A DNA stretch of 64,000 nucleotides from an uncultured Oscillospiraceae bacterium (GTDB lineage: Bacteria; Bacillota; Clostridia; Oscillospirales; Oscillospiraceae): positions 30,347 to 94,346 of the forward strand of contig CALXDD010000008.1 of NCBI GenBank assembly GCA_944386985.1, given 5' to 3'. Within the stretch, counting starts at the first letter, position 1. The number at the start of each line of letters is the position of its first letter. The notes under the pieces are model-generated. The model searched no databases. It worked only from the letters and a program-made list of their open reading frames with translations, and was not told the DNA's origin. A program made the position numbers and the translations under genes. Positions 46,848-54,787 of the stretch are shown here, piece by piece.

Positions 46848-47513
46848 ATGGAAACGATGGGAATTACGATCAAGGGCCTGAAGTGCGGACACAAAGACAT
46901 TCAATATGGATTCCAGACCAGCCCCGACTCCGCCGGAGGAGTCAGTGTCGCTGGCACCATTGTCAATAACGGGACGAAAACCATTAAGTACATCGTGCTG
47001 CGGTTTGTCCCCTACAACCGGGTACAGGACCCGGTATCGTGTACCATACGGGACACCTCTGAATACGGGCTGCAGTGCACCGGCCCCATTGCCCCCAACG
47101 CCTCCTACAGCTTTTTCGGGGAGAATATGTGGTATAATCACTCCATCGTCACCGTCCGGGTCACCCGGGCGGAGATCGAATATATGGACGGCACCAAGGA
47201 GACCATCCCCGGCTCCAAAATCCCCCTGGAAGCCGGCGGAGGCGGCTGCTATGTGGCCACCGCAGTGTACGGCTCCTATGACTGCCCCCAGGTGTGGACT
47301 CTTCGCCGCTATCGGGACGACACCCTGGCGGAGACCTGGTACGGCCGCCTGTTCATCCGCGTCTATTACGCCGTCAGCCCCACGCTGGTGAAGTGGTTTG
47401 GCCGCACAGGGTGGTTCAAAAAGCTCTGGAAGGGCAAGCTGGACCGTATGGTGGCAAACCTGAACGCCGAGGGCGTGGAGGATACGCCCTACGAGGACCG
47501 GTTCTGGAAGTAA
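46848..47513 (+). CDS. CFI-box-CTERM domain protein
   Basis: 221 residues starting METMGITIKGLKCGHKDIQY after AGGAAAGGAA. The N-terminal ~110 residues are beta-rich (VAGTIVNNGTKTIKYIVLRF; SYSFFGENMWYNHSIVTVRV), like an Ig or FxLYD-type domain. The C-terminal CFI-box is GGGGCYVATAVYGSYDCPQV followed by WTLRRYRDDTLAETWYGRL and YYAVSPTLVKWFG. The function of the C-terminal box is unknown; it appears in bacteria at the ends of diverse, often surface-linked proteins. No signal peptide is visible. Confidence 0.82.
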   Translation: METMGITIKGLKCGHKDIQYGFQTSPDSAGGVSVAGTIVNNGTKTIKYIVLRFVPYNRVQDPVSCTIRDTSEYGLQCTGPIAPNASYSFFGENMWYNHSIVTVRVTRAEIEYMDGTKETIPGSKIPLEAGGGGCYVATAVYGSYDCPQVWTLRRYRDDTLAETWYGRLFIRVYYAVSPTLVKWFGRTGWFKKLWKGKLDRMVANLNAEGVEDTPYEDRFWK

Positions 47514-47637
47514 GCGGACTTCTCAGCTTCCGCAAAACGCCCGGGAGAACCGCGGCGGGCAATGGACAAAACGGCAAGAAGGACGGCGCCGCTGGGAGCC
47601 GTCCTCTTTTCCTGCAAGAAGTACCTCCCCGCAAAGA

Positions 47638-47660
47638 AGGGAGCCGGTTTCCCGGCTCCC
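47638..47660. terminator. Terminator between CFI-box gene and the 109-residue gene
   Basis: Stem GGGAGCCGG-TTT-CCCGGCTCCC followed by TCTTTC, at the junction of converging genes. Confidence 0.55.
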
Positions 47661-47682
47661 TCTTTCACTTATCGGACCGTGT

Positions 47683-48012
47683 TCAGTCCAGAATCTCCAT
47701 CAGTCTGCCGCAGCAGAAGGGAATGGGCTGGCCGGCCTTCACATGCTCGGTGCGGTTGCAGATGTAGCAATAGACATCGGTGTCGTAGGGAGCCAGCACC
47801 TGGGGGACGGCCTTGGCCTCCTCCTCCGTCAGTCCCTCAATGTGGAAGCGGGCGGACTTGTCGGTGCCCCGGACATATACGCCCATGGGCTCCAGCTGCT
47901 TGGTGCCGCCCACGCAGTTTCCCATCTTGATCCACAGAGCCTCCAGCTCCACCGCCTCCGCGGCACTCTCAGGGATAAACTCGGCAATATCCTTATCCAT
48001 TCTGATCTTCAT
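47683..48012 (-). CDS. Hypothetical protein with C-terminal CxxC/CC metal motif
   Basis: 109 residues beginning MKIRMDKDIAEFIPESAAE. C-terminal YCYICNRTEHVKAGQPIPFCCGRLMEIL has CxxC and CC pairs arranged like a zinc- or iron-binding ribbon, recalling desulforedoxin-type sites. It lies 84 bases downstream of the rubrerythrin gene on the same strand and near a Fur gene, so a link to redox or metal stress is plausible by context. No family recognised with confidence. Confidence 0.6.
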   Translation of the reverse strand: MKIRMDKDIAEFIPESAAEAVELEALWIKMGNCVGGTKQLEPMGVYVRGTDKSARFHIEGLTEEEAKAVPQVLAPYDTDVYCYICNRTEHVKAGQPIPFCCGRLMEILD

Positions 48013-48096
48013 GACAGCATTCTCCTTTTTATATTCTGTTATATGAAAACGGGTCCCCCAGCATCTTTCCGGAGGACCCGCTCAGGTTTGCTGTGA

Positions 48097-48663
48097 TTAT
48101 TTGAAGTAACGCTTCAGCAGGCCCTCGAAAGCCTTGCCGTGACGAGCCTCGTCGCGAGCCATCTCGTGGACGGTGTCGTGGATGGCATCCAGGTTGTACT
48201 GCTTAGCCAGCTTGGCCAGCTCGAACTTGCCCAGGGTGGCGCCGTTCTCGGCCTCAACACGCATCTCCAGGTTCTTCTTGGAGGAATCGGTCACAACCTC
48301 GCCCAGCAGCTCAGCAAACTTGGCGGCGTGCTCAGCCTCCTCCAGACCGGCCTTGTTCCAGTAGTCGCCGATCTCAGGATAACCCTCGCGATAGGCAACA
48401 CGGGCCATGGCCAGGTACATACCGACCTCGGTGCACTCGCCGGTGAAGTTGGCGCGCAGGCCATCAATGATCTTCTCCTGGACATCGGCGGGCACATCGG
48501 CGCCGAAGACCTTGCCAACGCCCACCACATGCTCGGCGGCCCAGCTCATCTCAGCCTTCTGCTCGGTGAACCGGGAACCGGGAACACCGCACTGGGGGCA
48601 CTTCTCGGGGGGAACATCGCCTTCATGAACATAACCGCAAACAGGGCAAACCCACTTCTTCAT
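48097..48663 (-). CDS. Reverse rubrerythrin (rubredoxin domain first)
   Basis: 188 residues. The rubredoxin-like domain comes first ([28 protein letters not shown]), then the diiron ferritin-like domain with [55 protein letters not shown] and [16 protein letters not shown]. This order is that of clostridial reverse rubrerythrins, which act as NADH-linked peroxidase/oxidase in anaerobes via other proteins. Ribosome site AAAGGAGAT. The Fur/PerR gene 76 bases upstream in the same direction may control it. Confidence 0.95.
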   Translation of the reverse strand: MKKWVCPVCGYVHEGDVPPEKCPQCGVPGSRFTEQKAEMSWAAEHVVGVGKVFGADVPADVQEKIIDGLRANFTGECTEVGMYLAMARVAYREGYPEIGDYWNKAGLEEAEHAAKFAELLGEVVTDSSKKNLEMRVEAENGATLGKFELAKLAKQYNLDAIHDTVHEMARDEARHGKAFEGLLKRYFK

Positions 48664-48739
48664 AGTTGTTATCTCCTTTTAAAATAAATTTTTTGAATTT
48701 TGACTCACTTCATCTATGATATCCGTCCCAAAGGTACGG

Positions 48740-49132
48740 CTATCCGATTTGTTTTGCCTGCGCCTTCCGGCAGGCGGGACATAGGCCGGTGTATTCCACT
48801 GTGTAGCCGGTGACCTCATACCCGGCTGTGTCGCAGGGGTGCGCCACCTCCACCCACGGAATGTCCGCCACGGCGCCGCAGCGGCGGCAGCGGATGTGGT
48901 TGTGTCGGATGACGTTTCCGTCGAACCGATCGTCCGAGCCCATCAGACACACCCGCATCACCAGGCCATCCTCTTCCATCTGCCCCAACACACGGTAGAC
49001 CGTGGAGCGGCTGATGCTGGGATGGAGGCGGTGGATCTCCTCATAGAGCTCTCCGGCGGTGGGATGACTGCGCATCCTGCAAAGGGTATCCAAGATGATC
49101 CCCTTCTGTGGTGTGTTTCGCTTCGCAGTCAT
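48740..49132 (-). CDS. Fur family regulator, probably PerR-like
   Basis: 130 residues starting MTAKRNTPQKGIILDTLCRM after AAGGAGG. Winged helix (HPTAGELYEEIHRLHPSISR, STVYRVLGQMEEDGLVMRV), then the metal region (GNVIRHNHIRCRRCGAVADI, CPACRKA) with two CxxC zinc pairs. Its position next to rubrerythrin favours a peroxide-sensing role, though Fur and PerR are hard to separate by sequence alone. The promoter TTGACA-17-TATATT lies upstream, divergent from the promoter of a 54-residue gene. Confidence 0.88.
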   Translation of the reverse strand: MTAKRNTPQKGIILDTLCRMRSHPTAGELYEEIHRLHPSISRSTVYRVLGQMEEDGLVMRVCLMGSDDRFDGNVIRHNHIRCRRCGAVADIPWVEVAHPCDTAGYEVTGYTVEYTGLCPACRKAQAKQIG

Positions 49133-49166
49133 TTGGGCCTCCTTATTAGGACTGGTTCCTGATAAG

Positions 49167-49195
49167 AATATACTATACCCCTTTGGATTTGTCAA
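49167..49195 (-). promoter_or_regulatory. fur/perR promoter
   Basis: Minus-strand TTGACA (49190-49195), 17 bases, TATATT (49167-49172). A nearby CTTAT...ATAAG pair could be a Fur-type site but is imperfect. Confidence 0.7.
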
Positions 49196-49203
49196 CCCCT
49201 TTC

Positions 49204-49232
49204 TTGTACTTTTTTTGAAAATATGCTATCCT
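49204..49232 (+). promoter_or_regulatory. Promoter of the small gene/inositol monophosphatase operon
   Basis: TTGTAC (49204-49209), 17 bases, TATCCT (49227-49232), 28 bases before the ATG at 49260. Confidence 0.65.
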
Positions 49233-49259
49233 GAAGGAAACTGAGAGAGGAGGCGCTCT

Positions 49260-49424
49260 ATGGAGCCCATCTGCTATACGGTCACTACCATCAATGGCGA
49301 CTACGCCTACATGATCTCCGACACCGGCGTGGAGAATCAGGTAGCCATGTTCCTTCTGCCGGAGGGAACGGATACAGGCAGCCGCCTGCTGTTTGAGAAT
49401 TTCGAGTGGACGCTGTTGTCCTGA
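49260..49424 (+). CDS. Small conserved protein, 54 residues
   Basis: Starts MEPICYTVTTINGDYAYMIS after GAGAGGAGG, continues GVENQVAMFLLPEGTDTGSR and ends ENFEWTLLS. The predicted fold is a small beta barrel of the kind seen in many clostridial proteins of unknown function (SH3/KOW-like pattern). It sits 13 bases upstream of the inositol monophosphatase gene with an AAGGAGG between them, so the two are an operon. The good ribosome site and promoter argue that it is real although short. Confidence 0.7.
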   Translation: MEPICYTVTTINGDYAYMISDTGVENQVAMFLLPEGTDTGSRLLFENFEWTLLS

Positions 49425-49437
49425 AGGAGGAAGACCC

Positions 49438-50202
49438 ATGCTGCAAGCCATTGCCGATATTGTTCGGGAGGCGGGAGAGATCGTCCGCTCCGCGGGGAAT
49501 ATCGCCGCCAAAACCCATGAGAAAACCTCCGCTGCCGATTTGGTGACGGAGTACGACGTGGCGGTGGAGGCGTTTTTAAAGGAAAGGCTGTTGGCACTGG
49601 TGCCGGACGCAGTGTTTTTTGGAGAGGAGGAGGCGCTGCAGGGGGACCCGGCCAAGGGCTGGACCTTTATTGTGGACCCCATTGACGGCACCACCAACTT
49701 TGTCCGGGGCTACCATCAAAGCGGTATCTCCGTGGCGCTGGCAAAAGATGGTGCGGTGGAGTACGGCGTGGTATACGACCCCGCCAAGGAGGAGATGTTC
49801 ACCGCCCAGCGGGGCAAGGGCGCCTTTCTCAACGGCCAGCCCATTCACGTCAGCGACAAGCCTCTTAGCCAGGGGATCTTTATTATGGGCACCGCTATTT
49901 ATAACAGAAAATATCTTCAGCCCACCATGTGCCTTACCACACAGCTTTTTGCCCGCAGCTGTGATTTCCGTCGGTTCGGCTCGGCGGCGCTGGACCTGTG
50001 CTATGTGGCCTGCGGCCGGGGGGAGCTGTTTTTCGAGTACAGCCTCAGCCCCTGGGACTATGCGGCGGGGAGTTTGATAGTGACGGAGGCTGGAGGGGTA
50101 GCCTCCACCCTGGAGGGAGCGCCGCTGCCCATTCTCTCCCGCTGCTCCGTATGGATGTGCAACAAAGTCAACCGGGAAGTTCTGCGGGAGCTGAAGGTGT
50201 AA
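49438..50202 (+). CDS. Inositol monophosphatase family protein
   Basis: 254 residues. KTSAADLVTEYDVAVEAFLK, GEEEALQGDP, the metal-binding DPIDGTTNFVRGYHQSGISV and the C-terminal SPWDYAAGSLIVTEAGG (W-D motif) are all present. The enzyme dephosphorylates inositol-1-P or a similar sugar phosphate (FBPase-like or NADP phosphatase activity also possible). Start at MLQAIADI follows AAGGAGGAAG. Likely co-transcribed with the 54-residue gene, ends at a terminator at 50230-50266. Confidence 0.93.
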   Translation: MLQAIADIVREAGEIVRSAGNIAAKTHEKTSAADLVTEYDVAVEAFLKERLLALVPDAVFFGEEEALQGDPAKGWTFIVDPIDGTTNFVRGYHQSGISVALAKDGAVEYGVVYDPAKEEMFTAQRGKGAFLNGQPIHVSDKPLSQGIFIMGTAIYNRKYLQPTMCLTTQLFARSCDFRRFGSAALDLCYVACGRGELFFEYSLSPWDYAAGSLIVTEAGGVASTLEGAPLPILSRCSVWMCNKVNREVLRELKV

Positions 50203-50229
50203 GAGTCATCCGGCGTACAAAGAAAAAAG

Positions 50230-50266
50230 AGGGGAAGACACCGTATGCCGGCGTCTTCCCCTTTTC
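50230..50266. terminator. Terminator after inositol monophosphatase
   Basis: Stem GGGGAAGAC-ACC with GG-C-GTCTTCCCC (50231-50261) followed by TTTT. Confidence 0.8.
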
Positions 50267-50355
50267 CGCACGCGGATGAAATTTCCGCCGCAAGACAGCT
50301 TGGGAAACTGGGTGAAAAACCAGTGGAAAGCCCTTGAAAAACATCTGAAATCTGC

Positions 50356-50384
50356 TTGTAGGCAGCAGAGAAGTGTGATAAAAT
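50356..50384 (+). promoter_or_regulatory. radC promoter
   Basis: TTGTAG (50356-50361), 17 bases, TAAAAT (50379-50384), 46 bases upstream of the GTG start. Confidence 0.65.
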
Positions 50385-50430
50385 AGTACGATAGTTCGAT
50401 TCCCGGCAGAAGGCGGAAGGAGGCGAGGCC

Positions 50431-51108
50431 GTGGGCATCCACGATGACCACCGGAAACGGCGGCGGGACCTGTACATGAGGAATGGGCTGGAGGTCTTTG
50501 CCGACCACGAGGTACTGGAGCTGCTGCTGTTTTACGCCATTCCCCGGAAGGACACCAATCCCATTGCCCACCTGCTGATGGACCACTTCGGCTCTCTGGA
50601 CCGGGTGCTCTCGGCCACCCAGGAGGAGCTGTGTCAGGTGGAGGGGATCGGTCCCGCCGCCGCGGCCCTCATCACGCTGATCCCCCAGATCTCCCGCCGG
50701 GCGGCGCTGCAGCGCATGGAGCGGGAGGTGATCCTCAATTCTGTGGATGCCATGGGAGAATACTGTCTGACGCTGACAGGCGGCGGCCGGAACGAGGTGC
50801 TCTATCTGGTCTGCCTGGACGCCAAGGGGAAGGTACTCAGCCACCACCGGTTGGGGGATGGCTCCGCGTCGGTGTCGGTCAATCTCCGGAAGGTGGCGGA
50901 GCTGGTGCTCCGGTCCAACGCCTACTCCGTGGTGCTGACCCACAACCACCCCAGCGGTATGGCGCTGCCCTCCCGGGAGGATCTGGTGGCCACCCAGCAG
51001 ATCGAGCAGCTGCTGCGGAATATGGGGGTGGTCCTGCTGGACCACATCATCACCGCGGATGGAGATTTTGTCTCCATGGCGGAGAATGGAACCATTTCCC
51101 GCAGATAG
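50431..51108 (+). CDS. radC: RadC-like JAB-domain protein
   Basis: 225 residues with a GTG start after GGAAGGAGG. An N-terminal helix-hairpin-helix (EVLELLLFYAIPRKDTNPIA; VEGIGPAAAALITLIPQISR) and the JAMM metal site SVVLTHNHPSGMALPSREDL, completed by VVLLDHIITADGDFVSM. Called DNA repair protein RadC in genomes, though a repair role is doubtful. Repeat R4 begins about 12 bases after the stop. Confidence 0.93.
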   Translation: MGIHDDHRKRRRDLYMRNGLEVFADHEVLELLLFYAIPRKDTNPIAHLLMDHFGSLDRVLSATQEELCQVEGIGPAAAALITLIPQISRRAALQRMEREVILNSVDAMGEYCLTLTGGGRNEVLYLVCLDAKGKVLSHHRLGDGSASVSVNLRKVAELVLRSNAYSVVLTHNHPSGMALPSREDLVATQQIEQLLRNMGVVLLDHIITADGDFVSMAENGTISRR

Positions 51109-51119
51109 CGGGGGATTTG

Positions 51120-51982
51120 CCCTCTGGCGAGGGCGGGGGTAATTCTTTTTGCCGGTACCCGACGCGTGCTGATTGGTGTTATGCCTCCAGCGGCCTACTT
51201 TTGTTGCCGATGGACTACCGGACTGCGGTCTCCTCGCGGCATAGCCGCTGTGGCCTACGCTAAAAACATGCCACCGGCATGTTTTCTTAACGCTGCGGGG
51301 TTCTAAGAACTCCCTTGTCCTGACGTGTACTGTCAGTCCCCCCTGACTGTTGTTGGTCCTGCTGCCTCCGACGCTCCGTCGACGTGTCATGGTACGTCTA
51401 ATACCGCGCTTCGGCGCGCTGCCCTGGAGGGTAGACGATGGTCGTTTCGTCTAAAAGCCTTCCCCTGGGGGAAGGTGGCGCGGCGCAGCCGTGACGGATG
51501 AGGGGAAGGGCATCGGAACCCACATCATTCATTCGGGGGCAATTTCCTATCTAATTAAATTAGTTTTTGATTTTCCTCCGAGTTGGTCTGGAGCTTTTGG
51601 GTAGCGTTCCCCTCATCCGCCCCAGTGTGCGCACTGGGGCACCTTCCCCCAGGGGAAGGCTTTCGTGTGGTGTAATTGCAGAGGCCATAACAACTACCAG
51701 GGGAGCGCGCTTGAAGCACGGAAACAGGGGGAACTGTCACCCCCTTGCTTCTGTCAGCCGCACAAGGTAACGACACAAACGGAACAAGACTCCCCATAAC
51801 AGGAAACAAAGGAGTCCTTAGAACCTTGGTTCTAAGCGGACTTTTCACCGAGCACAGCGAGGCGCTTAGCGCGGAGATGGTGACTTTTCTTCCGCGAGAA
51901 AAGTAGGCCGCCGGAGGCATGACAAGGTATCGTGACACCGTCGGCTACCGACAAAAAGAACCCCCGCCGTCAGCCGGGCAAA
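51120..51982. repeat. Composite palindromic repeat R4
   Basis: A 0.86-kb non-coding block between radC and an EamA gene. Left GCCGGTACCCGACG and GCCTCCAGCGG; right CGCCGGAGGC, ACCGACAAAAAGAAC and CCGTCAG. Same modules as the other R copies, but the left arm is interrupted by the nested 87-base element (51210-51297), which destroys the first hairpin. TTCTAAGAACTCCCTTGTCC here corresponds to the right-arm order of R1, so arms are mixed. Confidence 0.88.
51210..51297. repeat. Nested 87-bp palindromic element (copy in R4)
   Basis: Starts ATGGACTACCGG and ends AACGCTGC; differs from the R2 copy (23500-23586) at only a few bases in the CATGCC/GGCATG hairpin. Confidence 0.85.
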
Positions 51983-52130
51983 AGCGCCCCCGCCAGAGGA
52001 AGCAGAAAAGAACGGCCTGTCCCGGCCGGAGGGACAGCTCTCCTCCGCCTCCTGGTTGAATTTTCCAATTAATGGAGGTATACTGATAAGAATTCCCGTA
52101 CACAACGCAGTTTTTAGGAAGGAGTTTCCC

Positions 52131-53003
52131 ATGCCACAGCAAAAAGCCGCCGTGTTTCCCCGCCTCCAGGTCCTCATGGGGGCGTCCCTCTGGGGGTTTA
52201 TCGGTCTCTTCAATCGTCAGCTCACTACCGGCGGATTTACCGCCCAATCAATTGTAGCGGTACGAAACTTAGGAGTTCTTCTGGTTCTTACTCTGGCCCT
52301 CCTTCTGACAGACCGGCAAGCGCTGAAGATCCACCCCAGACACCTGCCCTGTTTTTTCGGAACCGGCGTCATCAGTGTGGTGCTCTTTACTCTCTGCTAC
52401 TTTCGCTGCCAGCAGATCTGCTCCCTGGCGGTGGCGGCAATTTTGGTATATACCGCCCCCGCCTTTGTGGTGATTCTCTCCACTATTATCTGGCGGGAAC
52501 GAATCACCCGCCGGAAATTGACTGCCCTGATTCTGGCTTTTTTGGGCTGCGCTTTCGTCTCCGGCATATTTCAGGGACAGCTGGCCCTCTCTAAAACGGG
52601 CCTGATAATGGGCATGGCCTCCGGCTTCTTCTACGGACTCTATCCGATCTTTGCCCGTCTCGCTTTGGAACATTATCCGCCCCTCACCGTCACCTACTAT
52701 ACCTTCCTCTTCGCAGGGCTCGGTTCTCTGCCCTTGCTGCACCTGAATGAAATCGCCTCCGCTTTTCACAGCATTCCTCTCATGGAGAGCGTGGCGGGGC
52801 TGGTGCTCATCGCCACCGTATTGCCCTATCTGCTCTATACGAAGGGTCTTTCAAGAGTAGACAGCGGACGGGCCTCCATTCTGGCCAGCGTAGAGCCGGT
52901 GGTGGCCGCTCTGGTGGGCGTGATCGCTTTTGGGGAGCCTCTCGGCTGGGGCGTGGCCCTGGGCCTTGCCTGTATTCTGACCACAGTATATCTTCTGCGG
53001 TAA
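52131..53003 (+). CDS. EamA family (DMT superfamily) transporter
   Basis: 290 residues with ten predicted helices in two EamA repeats: LMGASLWGFIGLFNRQLTTG, VAAILVYTAPAFVVILSTII-WRE, GMASGFFYGLYPIFARLAL, and VEPVVAALVGVIAFGEPLGW. Probable exporter of amino acids or metabolites; substrate unknown. The start follows AGGAAGGAG. It is the first gene of a group continuing with a small EamA protein and ybaK. Confidence 0.92.
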   Translation: MPQQKAAVFPRLQVLMGASLWGFIGLFNRQLTTGGFTAQSIVAVRNLGVLLVLTLALLLTDRQALKIHPRHLPCFFGTGVISVVLFTLCYFRCQQICSLAVAAILVYTAPAFVVILSTIIWRERITRRKLTALILAFLGCAFVSGIFQGQLALSKTGLIMGMASGFFYGLYPIFARLALEHYPPLTVTYYTFLFAGLGSLPLLHLNEIASAFHSIPLMESVAGLVLIATVLPYLLYTKGLSRVDSGRASILASVEPVVAALVGVIAFGEPLGWGVALGLACILTTVYLLR

Positions 53004-53033
53004 GCAGACCAAAATAGAAAGAAGGCGCTGGTC

Positions 53034-53447
53034 ATGTGGGCAATTTTTGCACTGCTGTCGGCGGTATTCGCCGCGGCTACCTCCCTGCTGGCTAAAGTGG
53101 GCGTGGAACATGTCAATTCCAACTTAGCCACCGCCATCCGCACCACCGTGGTGCTGGTGATGGCCTGGGGCATGGTGCTGCTCACCGGAAAAACCGGGGA
53201 GATGGCCCAGATCAACAGCCGCAGCTGGCTGTTCCTTATCCTGTCGGGAATCGCCACCGGCCTTTCCTGGCTGTGCTACTACTACGCGCTCCAGAAGGGA
53301 CCCGCCAGCAAGGTGGTGCCCATCGACAAATTCAGCGTGGTGATCACGGTGGTGCTGGCCTTTCTTCTGCTCCACGAGAAAGCCGACGCCAAGACAGTTT
53401 TCGGCTGTCTGCTGATCACCGCCGGAACCTTTGTGATGATTTTGTGA
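53034..53447 (+). CDS. Small EamA-type membrane protein (half-size)
   Basis: 137 residues, four to five helices: MWAIFALLSAVFAAATSLLA, TTVVLVMAWGMVLLTG, LFLILSGIATGLSWLCYYYA and VITVVLAFLLLHEKADAKTV. It has one EamA repeat and would act as a dimer, as EmrE-like proteins do. It begins 30 bases after the larger EamA gene, so a heteromeric or paired function is possible but unproven. The ATG has a GAAAGAAGG ribosome site. Confidence 0.9.
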   Translation: MWAIFALLSAVFAAATSLLAKVGVEHVNSNLATAIRTTVVLVMAWGMVLLTGKTGEMAQINSRSWLFLILSGIATGLSWLCYYYALQKGPASKVVPIDKFSVVITVVLAFLLLHEKADAKTVFGCLLITAGTFVMIL

Positions 53448-53458
53448 GGAAAATCGCC

Positions 53459-53947
53459 ATGGCAAAGCAAAAAGAAGAAAAAACCAACGTCATGCGGACG
53501 CTGGAACAGAAAAAAATCCCCTACACCGCCTACACCTACCCCCACGAGGAGGGGGTGGCCGTGGACGGCGTGTCCGTGGCGGAGAGTCTTGGACAGGACC
53601 CCGCCCGGGTGTTCAAGACCCTGGTGACCCGGGGCGCCTCCGGGGGATACTATGTGTTCGACATTCCCGTGGCGGCCACCCTGGACCTCAAGAAGGCCGC
53701 CAAGGCCGTGGGGGAGAAGTCCGTGGCCATGCTCCACCAGAAGGAGCTGCTGCCCCTTACCGGCTACGTCCACGGCGGCTGCAGTCCCGTGGGCATGAAG
53801 AAGCTGTTTCCCACCGTCTTCCACGAGACGGCCCTGGACGGGGAGATCATCATGGTCTCCGCCGGGAAAATCGGCTATCAGGTGGCCTGCAGGCCGGAGG
53901 ACCTCATCGCTCTGGTAAGAGGAAAAACGGCGGATGTGGTGGTCTAA
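53459..53947 (+). CDS. ybaK: YbaK/EbsC-type Cys-tRNA(Pro) deacylase
   Basis: 162 residues: KTNVMRTLEQKKIPYTAYTY, VAESLGQDPARVFKTLVTRG, the invariant lysine region DLKKAAKAVGEKSVAMLHQ and GGCSPVGMKKLFPTVFHET. The enzyme clears mischarged Cys-tRNA(Pro). The ATG at 53459 follows TGAGGA which overlaps the preceding stop area. The last three bases overlap the convergent small gene at 53944. Confidence 0.93.
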   Translation: MAKQKEEKTNVMRTLEQKKIPYTAYTYPHEEGVAVDGVSVAESLGQDPARVFKTLVTRGASGGYYVFDIPVAATLDLKKAAKAVGEKSVAMLHQKELLPLTGYVHGGCSPVGMKKLFPTVFHETALDGEIIMVSAGKIGYQVACRPEDLIALVRGKTADVVV

Positions 53948-54195
53948 GACCGCGGAAAGGGGAACTCTGTCAACAGCTGACGGCAAAACTCCATCCCCAG
54001 CGCAAAGGCTGTGATCCCCTCCGCCCGGCACAGGAGGTCCAGCGCGTCCTCCCGATCCAGCGGTTCCCCCTCTCCGGACAGCAGCAGGTCCCGGGCCTCC
54101 CGGATCTCGGGAGCGCTCTCCGGACGGAGCAGCTCCGAATCCTTCCGACGGGGCTTGCAGTAGTGGGTATAGAGCCAATCATATAGATCGTTCAT
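53944..54195 (-). CDS. Small conserved protein, DUF6809-like (second copy)
   Basis: 83 residues: MNDLYDWLYTHYCKPRRKDS... ending LCRAEGITAFALGMEFCRQLLTEF. The Y-x-W-L-Y-x-x-Y-C-x-P start and the C-terminal F-x-L-G-x-x-F-x-x-x-L-L-x-E motif resemble the 84-residue protein at 7796-8050. As there, it is divergent from XRE genes, with a GCGAAA/TTTCGC palindrome between. Ribosome site CAGGAGATTT. Function unknown. The similarity is by eye and needs alignment. Confidence 0.65.
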   Translation of the reverse strand: MNDLYDWLYTHYCKPRRKDSELLRPESAPEIREARDLLLSGEGEPLDREDALDLLCRAEGITAFALGMEFCRQLLTEFPFPRS

Positions 54196-54209
54196 AGAAA
54201 TCTCCTGTC

Positions 54210-54226
54210 GCGAAATATAGTTTCGC
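54210..54226. promoter_or_regulatory. XRE operator palindrome
   Basis: GCGAAATATAGTTTCGC: 6-bp arms around a 5-base centre, between the DUF6809-like gene and the first XRE gene. Its TTCGC/GCGAA half sites match those of the operators at 7736-7775. Confidence 0.65.
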
Positions 54227-54277
54227 TTTTCTTCAGTGTAGCATAGAGAGAAATTTTTGTCAAGAAGGAGCTTTATT

Positions 54278-54511
54278 GTGGAAGAGAATTTGCAGGTATT
54301 TTCTGTGCGGTTAAAGCAACTGCGGAAAGAAAAAGGAAACACCCAGCGAGAAATGGCTCTGTTCATTGAGAAAACAGAGCGGCACTACCAACACATTGAG
54401 GCGGGAAAAATCAACATTTCCTCTATGCTGCTGTTGAAGCTGGCGGACTATTTTAATGTATCAACTGACTATCTTCTGGGCCGTACGGACCGGCGGGAAG
54501 TGAATCGGTAG
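54278..54511 (+). CDS. XRE regulator, tandem copy 1
   Basis: 77 residues with a GTG start after AAGGAG. Single HTH: VFSVRLKQLRKEKGNTQREM, TERHYQHIEAGKINISSML, and the ending LADYFNVSTDYLLGRTDRRE. The replaced Q-SxIS recognition helix (TERHYQ) is shared by the next two genes, so all three came from one ancestor. A TTG ATG-like extension upstream in frame is less likely because the ribosome site points to the GTG. Confidence 0.85.
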   Translation: MEENLQVFSVRLKQLRKEKGNTQREMALFIEKTERHYQHIEAGKINISSMLLLKLADYFNVSTDYLLGRTDRREVNR

Positions 54512-54528
54512 GTGCGGGACGCGGGAAA

Positions 54529-54765
54529 ATGAACGTGATTCTGCCTGACTTCTCCGCACGGCTCAAAGCCCTGCGAAAAGAAAAGCGTCTGACCCAGCGG
54601 CAGATGGCGGAACTTTTGGCGTGTACGGAGCGTCATTACCAAAAGATCGAATACGGTGAGGTGAACCTGCCCACACTGGATTTGATGCTGCTGGCAGACT
54701 ACTTCGAGGTATCCGCCGACTATCTGCTGGGCCGCACCGACCGGCGAGAAGTGAACGGATTATAG
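54529..54765 (+). CDS. XRE regulator, tandem copy 2
   Basis: 78 residues: MNVILPDFSARLKALRKEKR, QMAELLACTERHYQKIEYGE and DYFEVSADYLLGRTDRREVN. Starts 17 bases after copy 1. It is the most diverged of the three (the helix before TERHYQ reads LLAC rather than IEK), so it may read a different operator. Confidence 0.85.
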   Translation: MNVILPDFSARLKALRKEKRLTQRQMAELLACTERHYQKIEYGEVNLPTLDLMLLADYFEVSADYLLGRTDRREVNGL

Positions 54766-54787
54766 CGGAATTTTGGGGGAGAGAAAC

